Source of the DNA: Citrus sinensis
Lineage: Eukaryota; Streptophyta; Magnoliopsida; Sapindales; Rutaceae
DNA length: 64,000 bases
Reading direction: 5' to 3'
Assembly (NCBI RefSeq): GCF_022201045.2
Contig: NC_068559.1
Coordinates: forward strand, 558,001-622,000
How positions within the stretch are numbered: the stretch's first letter is position 1; each line of letters starts with the position of its first letter. Below, piece by piece: positions 35,351-46,593 of this stretch. The notes under the pieces were generated by a model. That model searched no databases and was not told the DNA's origin. It saw nothing but the letters and a program-made list of their open reading frames with translations. The position numbers and the translations under genes were made by a program.

Positions 35351-37607
35351 ATGGCTGCTGCTGTACCGGTACTGTTATATTTCTTTTTCCCGCCATCTTT
35401 CCATGGCTTAGCTTGCTTCTTCGTTACTATTTATTAATTAGCCTATTTAGCTCCATTTGTTTAATTTGGACTGTATTCTTATCATTAGTTAATGAAAGAA
35501 GCTTGTGATTTTGCTCTTAACTGACTAGAGATTAGGAACTTGTTGATTAGTACGAACCTAAGTTCATGTATATCTTAGTATTTTTGCATGTATATATAAT
35601 TGTAGGGAAAGTCTGTATCTGATTTTGTGTCTGCATGGGCTAATCTTACTAAAAGTAGCTTAATTTGTCTAGAAATTGAAGAAGTAGAGATTGGTGTTCA
35701 TATTGGATGGTTAAATCTTACGGGCTAAGTTCATTTTTGGGAACAGTTGAGCTTCAATGGCTCTGGTGCTGCAACCTCTGTCCCAAGCTCATCTTTCTTT
35801 GGCACCAGCTTGAAGAAGGTAAGCTCAAGGATCCCCCCATCCAAGGTCCCTTCTGCGAGCTTCAAGATTACTGCTGAAGTCGATGAGAACAAGCAGACCA
35901 AGAAGGACAGATGGAAGGGCCTTGCCTACGACGAATCTGATGACCAGCAAGACATCACCAGAGGAAAAGGTGCTGTGGACTCTCTGTTCCAAGCCCCCAT
36001 GGGAACCGGAACTCACTATGCTGTCATGAGTTCTTATGACTACATCAGCCAAGGTCTCCGCACGTAAGTATATATGATGCTTATTCATCAATCGTTAATC
36101 GATTATTATCAGTGCCTGGCTTCGATCATGGATTGATTTGATTTGATGATTTAGATACAACTTGGACAACACGATGGACGGTCTCTACATTGCCCCTGCT
36201 TTCATGGACAAGCTTGTTGTTCACATCACCAAGAACTTCATGTCCCTGCCCAACATCAAGGTATATTTACTTATAGTTTCTGTAGTGATGAATACATTTA
36301 GGGAAATGTGATTAATAATTTTTCAAAACTTACATTTTTACAGGTTCCTCTCATCTTGGGTATATGGGGAGGCAAAGGGCAAGGAAAATCATTCCAATGT
36401 GAGCTTGTTTTCGCCAAGATGGGCATCAAGTGAGTCCATGCTCTCTTGTCATTTTTTTGGGTTTGAGGATATGTTTGGTGCGTACTTACTCTGTGATGTT
36501 ATGATAATGATTTTTCAGCCCAATTATGATGAGTGCCGGAGAATTGGAAAGTGGCAATGCTGGAGAACCCGCTAAGTTGATCAGGCAGAGGTACCGTGAG
36601 GCAGCTGACATTATCAAGAAGGGAAAAATGTGCTGCCTCATGATCAATGATCTTGATGCAGGAGCTGGTCGTATGGGTGGCACCACCCAGTACACAGTTA
36701 ACAACCAAATGGTTAACGCCACACTCATGAACATTGCTGATAACCCAACTTGTGTCCAACTCCCTGGTATGTACAACAAGGAGGAGAACCCCCGTGTCCC
36801 AATCATAGTCACCGGTAATGACTTCTCAACATTGTATGCTCCTCTCATCCGTGATGGTCGTATGGAGAAATTCTACTGGGCACCTACAAGGGAGGACCGT
36901 ATTGGTGTGTGCAAGGGTATCTTCAGGAATGACAATGTGGCTGATGACGACATTGTCAAGCTTGTCGACACCTTCCCCGGCCAATCCATTGGTAAGTTTC
37001 CAGTTCCGTTGATGATGCAAACTCCCCATCAAATGCACACTAGCTAATCACTCATTTGACTGCGTTTTAGATTTCTTTGGAGCCCTGAGGGCCAGAGTCT
37101 ATGATGATGAGGTGAGGAAGTGGATCTCTGGTGTTGGTGTTGGAAGCATTGGCAAGAGCCTTGTGAACTCAAAGGAAGCAGCCCCAACATTCGAGCAACC
37201 AAGGATGACAATGGAGAAGCTGCTCGAGTACGGAAACATGATTGTGCAAGAGCAAGAGAATGTGAAGAGAGTTCAGTTGGCTGACAAGTATTTGAGTGAG
37301 GCCGCTCTTGGTGAAGCTAATGAAGATGCTATTCAGAGTGGAAATTTCTATGGTTAGCCCCCTTGATCCTAGCTAAGAGGCCTTGATGGGAGGTTTGCTA
37401 CTAGCATTCTACCAAATTTAGAGCATAAATTGAGATCAAATGAAGAATAACAAAGCATTTTTTTTTTTGGGGGTAAATTTTGCTGTTGCAGGCAAAGCAG
37501 CCCAGCAAATGAATGTTCCAGTTCCTGAAGGATGTACTGATCCTACTGCAGAAAACTTTGATCCAACTGCAAGAAGTGATGATGGAAGCTGCCAATACAC
37601 GCTTTAG
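35351..37607 (+). CDS. RCA: Ribulose bisphosphate carboxylase/oxygenase activase, chloroplastic (alpha form)
   Basis: Seven exons are predicted: 35351-35368, 35747-36063, 36155-36260, 36344-36429, 36519-36991, 37071-37352 and 37492-37607. They have GT-AG borders and give 465 residues. The protein is an AAA+ ATPase that releases inhibitory sugar phosphates from Rubisco in the chloroplast stroma. After a Ser-rich transit peptide come the Walker A GGKGQGKS (about residues 156-163), the Walker B region [14 protein letters not shown] (about 212-225) and [22 protein letters not shown]-type sensor sequence. The last exon encodes the redox-regulated alpha extension with Cys442 and Cys461, 19 residues apart as in Arabidopsis Cys392/Cys411. 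If intron 6 is retained, translation ends after NFYG at an immediate TAG, giving a 428-residue beta-like form. Exon 1 is only 18 bases, and its donor was set by the MAAAVP/LSFNGSG junction. Confidence 0.95.
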
Positions 37608-38242
37608 GCCTTGTTTCTAAGGGTTGAGAAGTGTCGCACTTTGCTTAGGATGTGAGATATTCAAATAATATTGTTGCATTTTCATTTCTTTTTTAATCAG
37701 AAAGAATCCTCTAATTTTGTGTTATATCACAACTCTTTATTCGATCTTTAAAAGGTGCTCCTTCTTACCATTATTTACATTTCAAGTATCTAAGAACCTC
37801 TCAAGTATGGATGTCCACACATTTTAAAATGCAAACATAATGTTAGGCTGCAAATCCACCACGGTCTTGCTTCAGAATCTCATTTTAAAACACGCAGACT
37901 GGCCACTTATGATTGAGATTATTGGCATTTAGAGTCGCTTTTGCTTCCAAACTAGCATTAATTTATAAACTAGTTCATCCCAGTATTACATTATTAGCGA
38001 GCTAATGGTAGCTTTGGTTAGATCTCAAATTGTTAAATACCCAACTTTTGTTTGAGATTATTACATTATTTGTGAGAGTTTCTTTAAAATGCACTTTTGT
38101 TTCTTTTGCTTCGCGGGACAACGTATATATAGATGCATTCAAGGCCAGCCCTAGAGCCTGGGGCCTTAGGTGAATTTTTTCTTTGAGGCCTACTTACATT
38201 CTGTAAGCTGATCACACAAAGAAATATAAAAGAATTTAAAAT

Positions 38243-38875
38243 TAGGGGTGGTAATTTGGGTCAGAATTCGTTTATTCGATTCAATTCGAAGCGAATTAAA
38301 TGGATTTGGGTTTGAAAGAATTGATTCATTTAATAAATGGGTGAATTCGATTCGATTCGTTAATTAAATGAATCGAATCTGGGTTTGAAGACATTGATTC
38401 GTTTATTCATTTAGAATTCGTTTAATAAATGAGTTATAAATGAACCGTATACAATTTATTCGTTTAAAATTTGTTTATTATTCATTTAATTAAATTACTT
38501 ATTTATTCTTAAATATTTATATTTTTTTAATTTGAAGGTTAATCTAGTAATTATAAATAATAATAAGACCATATATAAATGAGATGAAAAATTTTATAGT
38601 TTGGATTATTTATTTAATTTTTGTAAGTGAATTCATATTCAATTCAATTTGTTATGAATTCGTTTATTATTACGATAAACGAATAATAAACGAATTTGGA
38701 TTCGATTCGTTTATTAATTATATTAAACGAATCGAAACGAATATTCACTTAATAAATGAATCGAATTCGAATCCTAAGATTTTAATTCATTTAATAAATG
38801 AATTGAATGCGAATCCACAAAATTTTGATCCAATTCATTTAGAATTCGATTCGATTATTCGTTTTGCCACCCCTA
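38243..38875. mobile_element. hAT-like non-autonomous element with TTCGATTCG repeats
   Basis: The left end TAGGGGTGGTAATTTGGGTC pairs with the right end, which reads inward TAGGGGTGGCAAAACGAAT. The flanks TTTAAAAT (38235-38242) and CTTAAAAT (38876-38883) form an 8-bp duplication with one mismatch. The whole 633-bp body is built of diverged ATTCGATTCG, GAATTCG and TTCATTTA(AT)AAATG motifs in both orientations. No transposase is encoded. The 98-codon ORF inside (38584-38880) is a product of the repeats, not a gene. Confidence 0.75.
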
Positions 38876-40028
38876 CTTAAAATATAATTAATTTCTAATT
38901 ATATCATAAATTTCAACAATAACCAATATGATCCAAAGAAATTTCAGAGAAGCAAAATAGTCAAGAAGATAAATTGTTTACTTCCTTTAGAACCAATATT
39001 TCAAGAATTTATTTTTTTCACTTCAAAAGTGAGCCAATAATTGTAATAATTATCATTATAGAGAAGAGTGTAAGAAATTTTTTAATGTAAAATAAATAAT
39101 TAATTAAATTTTATTTTTGAAAAAATAATAATGAATGAATTAACAATTATTCAATATTATTAATTATAACTCTTTAACATTAAGTTTATCATTTATAGAA
39201 TTTGTATCAAAAATTTTAATTATAGGGTAAGTATTGAGACAGGTCTAAAAAATACTCTTTTTTACCACACCAAACTTAAAAAATTCATCAATTTTAGTAT
39301 TATCAGAAAAATACCAAAAAAGTATAGTCTTTTTAAAATACAGAATCTTAAGCTACCGTCTAATTTACCTATATTTAAAGCTAAAAGGCATTTGAAGTGC
39401 TTTTTTTTTTTTTTGTCTGACAAATGATTACTTTTGAAAGTGCTTTCGGGTGTGTTGCGAGTTCCTTCAAAACCCATATTTGCTGCATATTGAGTATTTG
39501 GTCAGTAGCCCATGTATCACTGCGTTCATTTTTGGCAAAAAGCATTTCTGTTTATGCAAATTCAAAAGCTACATAATAAGCTACCTGTTAATTGATATCT
39601 AATATTTGATTAAGAAAGTGAATAAATAAAATAAGTACCTTTTAAATCGAAAGTGCTTTTGTTAATGTAAGCTATTGAATGTGAAAACGCTCTTGAAAAT
39701 TCGAAGTAGTTGTTGACTTTGTAAATCATTTGCCCCATACCACCACCTTGTTACGAGGAAACAAATCAACCATGTTCCCTAATAAAGATCCTTGCTAATT
39801 AAGACCAACTTTAATTAAACTACAAAACAAAAGATATTTTATATGAACTTCAAAGTCGAACCCTTTTATGCCTCAATTCTTCTGCTATTTTATAATGCTC
39901 CCTTATCCTATCTATATCTTATAATAGATATGTCCATTCTTTGAGACTAACCCATTTTGTAATATTATTAAAAATTACGATGAGGACCAAATCCAATTCT
40001 TATTTTAAAACGCGTCAAGGGCGTGGAC

Positions 40029-40102
40029 GAGTGGTTTTTAAACAATTTTATTTGGTTAGCCATCTGAGTGGTTTTTAAATAATTTTATGTGGTTAGCCAT
40101 CT
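40029..40102. repeat. 37-bp tandem duplication
   Basis: Two copies, 40029-40065 and 40066-40102, begin GAGTGGTTTTTAAA and end GGTTAGCCATCT. They differ at only two positions, so the duplication looks recent. Confidence 0.8.
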
Positions 40103-41481
40103 GAGTTAAAATTTTAAAAAGTTAACAAATAAATTTTAACTTTATCTATCCTTGCCTTTTTTTTTAAAAAAAATCATATTTTAAAACAAGTCTATAATAA
40201 TAGAAAACTTAAAGTTGGAGAATGAGAAATTTATGAGATTAAAAATGGAAGTAATGAGATTAGAATAATAATTAATCACAATCTTCAGATTCCTTTTCCC
40301 AATTTATCTATTTCATACATTGGATTTTAGTCCATTTTTTTTTTCGTTCAATCAATCAATTTTTTATTTTAAACCTTTTTGTTGATAACCAAAACTTGAT
40401 TGCTTGAGTAACAATAGATTTTCTTGGCTGTGAAGATAAGGGAATACATAATTATGAGATTATAGCCAGATTTGAATAAATTCAGGAAGCACAATATTAT
40501 ATATCTTGAGTGATAAAAGTCAGTAGTTGGTCATTTCTCTTTTATAAGTTTTAAATTGGTTGTTTCAAAGAAGAAGAAGAAGAGAGAGAGAAAAAAAAAA
40601 AAGAATTGGTGGCTGGGAATATCATATGGATGTTGATTGATTTAATCCATGTTGACTCCTAATATAAAAACAATTTTGATTGATTTAACAATTCATAGTG
40701 ACAATATTCCATTAATAAAATACATTTATTCAAGAAAGTAGATTAGTATAAGGGACATTGTTAAAACACACTAATATGAATTGAAGCCTAATGCTTTTGT
40801 TGGTCAAAAAAGACAATTTGATGGCTCACCAAACTCCGCTAGCATGTATAAGTGCTAAAAGACTATTGAATGCTGAATCTTTTCTTAAGCGCCACATCAC
40901 TAACTTGGGAAGAAGTCACCATTTCACTTGTAATAAATTTATTAACCTCAAATTTCAATCCCTGCAGGAAGAAAAACAAAATCTCAAAGGGGTTGAATTT
41001 TTAAGAACTTTGCACCGCGCATTTAACCAAATTGGATTTTTGTAAGAATTTTTGCATCAAGTTAAAAATGTCACGTGTTGCATGAAGTTTTCACTTCATG
41101 CATTTAACATGCAGCGGAGTTTGATGCAACAATTATGAAAACTCCCCAATTTATTATGCTACCGGCCAGTTTAATAGGGATTGGAACGCGGTTGTGTTCA
41201 TGAGGCAGGAGACCACCGGAAGTCAGAAGAACTCTTTATGAAAGAGGAAAAAGGAAAGTAAAAAAAAAAAAAACGTAATATAAAGTTTTGGTTAGACCAT
41301 TGAAATTTCAAATCCTCCGCAATTCCAATTTGATTTTGATTCTTGTACACGAATAAAAATATTTTTTTTTTACGTACATATAAATCTTTTCAATGTTTTA
41401 AGAAGAAGCAGCGGACAAAATTTAAATTATTTTTTTAACCCATAACTTCACTAAAATTCGAATGGGAATCAAATAAACTAG

Positions 41482-41861
41482 AGTTGGCAATGAGACATGA
41501 TGTGATGAAATTTACCAATCTTAATCTCGTCATGTATGTACGAGTGAAATAAAAAAAAAATCTCATTATCCTTATTTTTTTTTTTTGGAACAAAAAAATG
41601 TTCTAATTCCATTCCAAAAAAGTTCGGATCCTGCGAGATCTCATCTCAATTGAAAAAAATTTCATTCATAGTTGGCAATGAGACAGGATGTGACGAGATT
41701 TACCAATACCAGTCTCGTCCTGTACATGCAAATAGGATAAAAAAAAAATCATACTCCCGTCCCTATATTTTTTTTATTGAATAAAAATATGTCTCAATTC
41801 CGTCCCAAATAGGATAGAATCCCGCAGAATCTCATTCCATCAGAAAAAATTATCATTCATA
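41482..41861. repeat. 188-bp tandem duplication of a transposon-like segment
   Basis: Copies at 41482-41669 and 41670-41861 both begin AGTTGGCAATGAGACA and both end near TTCATTCATA. They share ACGAGATTTACCAAT-, CTCGTC- and CGCAGAATCTCAT-type blocks with about 75-80 percent identity by eye. The GGCAATGAGAC...GGATCCTGCGAGAT style resembles the subterminal parts of plant hAT-type elements, but no terminal inverted repeat or target duplication is clear. Confidence 0.65.
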
Positions 41862-42732
41862 AAATAAACCTTACGTCAAACTTAATTAAATGCATACATA
41901 TTAATGAAAAAACACTAATTAAATGGTAAAATTGTAACACCACCATATCATAAGTCACTATCTAAGGCTGGACTACACCATGCTTACATATGAGCCTACG
42001 CAAAATAAAATAGATCTTTCACGAACCCTTTTCATAATAGAAATCCTATGCTTACATGTGAAAATATGGAAAAGAAAAAAAAAATCAAACCTCAAAAAAG
42101 GAAATAAGAAAGAGAAAGGCGTCACTCTCTTTTGACTGGAGGACGGCACAGAAACGTGCATGCGTGGTGGGGTGTGTTCCAGTGCTTTCTTTAACAGTTC
42201 AAACTCCACAACCCCAAACCCCCACGTGTAAAAGATTAAACTGATGGAATTTAACACAAGATTATGATTATTAAAAAAATAAAAATGCATGCACCATTTT
42301 TTTTTTCATTTCTTTAATCTGAATTTACCTTTTAAAAATTTATCAGATTCAGACCAGAATCTATCACGATCTCTCTCCCGTTCGCACATTTGAAGGTATA
42401 AAATTTTTATTAATATTATTTTAGCTATAAATTTTATATTTTAAAATATAACAAAATGATCTCAGGGAACAAAATGTTGTACTTATCCTGTCACCTGGTG
42501 ATGACGACTAATTATTTTTGACAAACTTCGGCAACATTCACCGTAAGTGATAAATTGGAAGAAATGAGTGGCAGCAGCCTCTACTCATTACTTAAGCTTC
42601 CTTCTTCTTTCCTCCTTCAACCCAGTTTATAATCACTGCCTTTGAAAATTAAAAATTTGTAACATAATTCCATTCTCAGTCATCATCTTCTGGTTCGCAG
42701 GGTTCAAAGTTTTCTTTTTTTTGACCGCTTCC

Positions 42733-44829
42733 ATGGCAAAAAAGCTCAAATTTTTCTTGGTTCTTTTCATTTTTCTTGCAAACCCAGTTTTTTCTCAACA
42801 AGAGGAGTTCTTTTTCAGTGGGTTTCGTGACGCAGCCAACAACAACAACATGAGCTTAAATGGGGCTGCAGAGATTGAAAAAAATGGCAAACTCATGTTA
42901 ACCAACACAACGCTTAGAGTTCTTGGCCATGCTTTTTATTCATCTCCTATCAAATTCAAGAACTCGACTCGCAACAACAAGTCTTTATCTTTCTCCACTT
43001 GTTTTGCTTTCGCCATAGTTCCTGAGTATACAGCACTTGGCGGCCACGGCTTTGCTTTCACTATCTCCGCTTCGAAGGAGCTCCCAGGTACTCTTCCCAG
43101 CCAGTATCTTGGCCTGCTCAATTCAAGTGACTTAGGAAACTTAACCAACCACATATTTGCTGTTGAATTTGATACTGTGAAAGATTTTGAGTTTGGCGAT
43201 ATCAATGATAATCATGTTGGCATTGATATCAACAGCTTGAGATCAAATGCCTCAGAGCCAGCTGCTTATTTTCTTGAGAATTCAACAAAACAAGTGTTGA
43301 ATCTCAAGAGCGGCGAGGTTATACAAGCTTGGATTGATTATGACTCATCCAAGAATCACTTAGAAGTGAGGCTTGCACCTTCTTCTGTGAAACCAAGATC
43401 ACCGATTTTGTCCTTTGATGTGGATCTATCACCAATTGTGAAAGAAACTATGTATGTTGGATTCTCGTCATCAACAGGTTTGCTTGCAAGCTCACATTAT
43501 ATATTGGGGTGGAGTTTTAACATGAGTGGTGATGCTAAATCTTTGTCTTTGGATTCTCTTCCTTCACTTCCCAGGCCTAAGGAGAAACATCTCGGTTTAA
43601 TTGTTGGGGTTACTGTTTCTGCTTTTTTTGTCATGTTTTTGGCTATTGCTGTAGGTTGTTACCTTGTTAAGAAAATCAGGAATGCTGACGTTCTTGAATC
43701 ATGGGAGCTTGATGTTGGTCCCCATAGATTTTCTTATGAAGAGCTCAAGAAAGCAACCAGAGGTTTTAGAGACAAAGAGCTACTTGGCTTTGGTGGATTT
43801 GGCAGAGTTTACAAAGGGACACTACCAAGTACTAATACTCAAGTGGCTGTCAAGAGAGTTTCTAATGAATCAAAACAAGGCCTGAGAGAATTTGCTTCCG
43901 AGATTTCAAGTATCGGCCGTCTTCGCCACAGAAATCTTGTTCAGCTTCTAGGATGGTGTCGACGCAGAGGTGATTTGTTACTTGTCTATGATTTTATGCC
44001 TAATGGAAGCTTAGACAAGTGTCTTTTTGATGAACAAAAAGCTATTCTCACTTGGGAACAGAGATATAGGATCATCAAAGGTGTGGCTTCAGGCCTTTTG
44101 TATTTGCACGAGGAATGGGAACAAACTGTGATTCACAGAGACATTAAGGCGGGGAATGTGTTGTTAGATTCTGAGTTAAATGGAAGATTAGGTGACTTTG
44201 GTTTGGCTAAGTTATATGAACGTGGCACAAATCCAAGCACCACTAGAGTTGTGGGAACATTGGGATACTTAGCCCCTGAGCTCACACGCACTGGGAAGCC
44301 AACAACAAGCTCAGATGTATATGCATTTGGTGCACTTTTACTCGAAGTGGTATGTGGGAGGAGACCAATTGAGCCCAAGGCATTGCCTGAAGAGCTCATA
44401 TTGGTTGATTGGGTTTGGGACAGATGGAAAGCTGGTGCAATTCTTGAGGTAGTTGATCCAAGATTGAATGGTGAGTTCAATGAGATTGAGGCTCTAGATG
44501 TGGTGAAATTGGGGCTAATGTGTTCTAACGATGCAGCCGAGGCGCGGCCGACAATGAGGCAGGTAGTGAGGTACTTGGAAGGAGAGGTTCCATTGCCTCA
44601 AGCGGTTGCAGCACCTGATGCATGTGATGGAAAGAAAGAAAAGACTAGTGGTGGTGGTGCTGGGGTTGACGGTCCTGAGTTTGAAGATTTTGTTTATTCA
44701 TATCCCAATTCGTCATTACTTGAGAAGGTGAGTAATTGGTCGTCTGCCGGTGACGATGCAGATGTTGATATTGAAGCTGGATCATCTTCACCACTCTCAG
44801 GTAGAGGTGATGTAGATAGGTGTGGTTAG
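42733..44829 (+). CDS. L-type lectin-domain receptor-like kinase (LecRK-IV / S.4-like)
   Basis: This intronless gene encodes 698 residues. The ATG at 42733 gives a clean signal peptide ([19 protein letters not shown]). The extracellular legume-lectin domain spans about 25-270, with [20 protein letters not shown] carrying the usual metal-site Asp/Asn residues. A single membrane segment lies at about 288-312. The kinase (about 345-620) has glycine loop [11 protein letters not shown] (about 352-362), Lys374 in VAVKRV, catalytic Asp470 in HRDIKAGN and DFG Asp488, so it should be active. It belongs to the RD class. A Ser-rich acidic tail of about 70 residues follows. LecRKs sense extracellular ligands such as nucleotides or wall components in defence and reproduction; the ligand here is unknown. 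The clade was judged from [14 protein letters not shown] and [19 protein letters not shown] and is not certain. Confidence 0.95.
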   Translation: MAKKLKFFLVLFIFLANPVFSQQEEFFFSGFRDAANNNNMSLNGAAEIEKNGKLMLTNTTLRVLGHAFYSSPIKFKNSTRNNKSLSFSTCFAFAIVPEYTALGGHGFAFTISASKELPGTLPSQYLGLLNSSDLGNLTNHIFAVEFDTVKDFEFGDINDNHVGIDINSLRSNASEPAAYFLENSTKQVLNLKSGEVIQAWIDYDSSKNHLEVRLAPSSVKPRSPILSFDVDLSPIVKETMYVGFSSSTGLLASSHYILGWSFNMSGDAKSLSLDSLPSLPRPKEKHLGLIVGVTVSAFFVMFLAIAVGCYLVKKIRNADVLESWELDVGPHRFSYEELKKATRGFRDKELLGFGGFGRVYKGTLPSTNTQVAVKRVSNESKQGLREFASEISSIGRLRHRNLVQLLGWCRRRGDLLLVYDFMPNGSLDKCLFDEQKAILTWEQRYRIIKGVASGLLYLHEEWEQTVIHRDIKAGNVLLDSELNGRLGDFGLAKLYERGTNPSTTRVVGTLGYLAPELTRTGKPTTSSDVYAFGALLLEVVCGRRPIEPKALPEELILVDWVWDRWKAGAILEVVDPRLNGEFNEIEALDVVKLGLMCSNDAAEARPTMRQVVRYLEGEVPLPQAVAAPDACDGKKEKTSGGGAGVDGPEFEDFVYSYPNSSLLEKVSNWSSAGDDADVDIEAGSSSPLSGRGDVDRCG

Positions 44830-45862
44830 GGGAGAGAGTTTTCACTATCTTGTCTCTGTATTTAGATTTTTAGTTTTTCACTATGGGTATAGAACTTACT
44901 GCTTCAATGTAAATGTATCATATACATCTATGCCTTGCATCTGCGCTTCTCCACATTCTTCTTTTTGGGTTAAATATTCGGTTTCAAGAATATTTCATCC
45001 ATATGCAGGGTAGGGAGCTGATTTTGAATGTGATAAAACTGTGTAGATATTGACTGCATTAAATAGTAGATGCAGCACATCTTGTCACAGTTTTATTATT
45101 TAGTTTTGGAATCCCAAACATGTCTTCATTACCCAGTTTGTAATTGTAATTTATGGAGTTGTTACATTGCCAATATTCAAGCATGATGAACTTAACTCTA
45201 AAATGAAGGATGAGAGACAGACATGACAGCCACTGAAGTCGGTACATTTAAATTTGATATTTTAATAATCACATTGTGAACAATCTAGAAAACTCACCAA
45301 TAACAAGGGTGATGATCCTTCCTCGAGACAAATCTCAAGCTGACTGTGAAGTTGGATCTCATCCCACATTGTCTGTCTTCATCAGTACTTCTTGCTAGAA
45401 GAAAAAGAACAGACAAAAAGCATCTAGCATAACGATAAGTATTCGTCGGTGACCTGGTGGTGGACCTGAACCTGAAAATGAGTCTTCATAGCTAAAAGAT
45501 AAATCACAAGAATTACATCCAAACAAAGCCTTCAATCATTATAGGGCAACAATATGTAGTGGGGGGCATGAGTGCACTCAAAAAAATTCAACTTCATCAA
45601 GTTGTTAGGCGCATTGACAAATTCTTTAACAATCCAGCTCTACACGTAATCTTTAGCGTATGTGACATCCAATCGCAATATTAAAACATTGCAGAAAAAC
45701 ATGTTAAACGAGAAACAGTAGTAGTACATGATCTCTTTAAGGGATATTTGAATGGATTTGTCAGCAGGTTATATGATTAATGATTTCATCATGTCGGCCG
45801 GTGAACTGGATCGAGTCTGCTCTCTTTTCTAATATTTTCAATGCTGAGAGGGGAAAAAAAGG
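44830..45862. other. 3' region of the lectin kinase and intergenic DNA
   Basis: No coding gene was found. A short minus-strand reading near 45430-45490 includes SFSGSGPPPGHRR, which might be a relic exon, but I cannot assign it. Confidence 0.45.
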
Positions 45863-45970
45863 TAGTTTCAAAAACAAAATAACGCGAAAACAGTATTGAA
45901 GTTTAACAAAATCTGATAGTTTCAAAAATAAAATAACGCGAAAACGATATTGAAGTTGAACAAATTTTGT
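45863..45970. repeat. 54-bp tandem duplication
   Basis: Copies 45863-45916 and 45917-45970 share TAGTTTCAAAAA, AAAATAACGCGAAAAC and ATTGAAGTT in order, with few changes. They lie at the edge of the longer duplication that recurs at 49425-49765. Confidence 0.75.
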
Positions 45971-45971
45971 T

Positions 45972-46215
45972 GAGAGAATAGAAAGAGTAACAAGGCAAGC
46001 TTGATATGGTCTCGAGTTCAGATTTCGGGGGCTTGAATTGATTGTTAATAAAAACAATAAAATATCTCTATGGATAATTTGAAATTTCACAACCAGATTG
46101 CTCTAATGCCCCATAAACTTCACGACTGGAGACTCTCATTACATCTCATGTGCGGGAGTAATTACTGGCATTTAACAGACGAACTGCAGGATCGTGACCT
46201 TAACATGCTAAAGAA
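45972..46215. repeat. segmental duplication, copy 1 (no MITE)
   Basis: This segment aligns in order with 49425-49765. Shared blocks include ATAGAAAGAGTAACAAG, GACAAGCC/GGCAAGCTTGA, TATGGTCTCGAGTTCAGA-like text, GATAATTTGAAATTT, CACAACCA, TAATGCC and TTAA(A/C)ATGCTAAA. Here the AACCAGATTGCTCTAATGCC site is uninterrupted. The other copy carries an insertion at this point. Confidence 0.7.
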
Positions 46216-46593
46216 AGGTGGTCCTTCAATTGTAAAATTATCTTAGAAAATTTGGAGACAATCCCTTTTCTTCAATCTCTATCTTCTTCAAGTAGATCTA
46301 TAATGAAAATATTATTGAAAGACAAGCAATTACAGCAGCAAAACAGTTACTCTCAATATCAAACCAAAAATCATCCTAGAGGTGCTTGTTAATGTGAGAT
46401 TCATCTAGGGTGTTATATTTCATCCCCTTTAAGGACTTAGAGTTCTCGTTGAGGTTTGCCTCACCATCGCTAAATGTTCTTTGTCGAGGTGGGATTCGTC
46501 TAAGGTGTTACATTCCACCTCCCTTAGGGACTCAGGGGTTTCGCTAAGACTTGCCGCACCATCACTCAAGATGATATGCAGACAAGCTTTTAT

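Larger units (their letters stand above)
37608..42732. other. repeat-rich intergenic region
   Basis: No coding gene was recognised in 5.1 kb. It holds a hAT-like element (38243-38875), a 37-bp tandem duplication (40029-40102) and a 188-bp tandem repeat (41482-41861). The ORF at 40791-41045 (84 codons) resembles no known family. The final 200 bases likely include the leader of the lectin receptor kinase. Confidence 0.55.

Noticed and set aside
36486-36848. 120-codon minus-strand ORF inside Rubisco activase
   Set aside because: It is a complement-strand shadow of exon 5, which encodes the Walker B region.
38584-38880. 98-codon ORF with repeated INE(L/S)N units
   Set aside because: The apparent peptide repeats come from the ATTCGATTCG-rich body of the 38243 element, not from a gene.
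45420-45500. minus-strand SFSGSGPPPGHRR reading as a coding exon
   Set aside because: It is too short, has no clear splice partners and I could not match it to a family.
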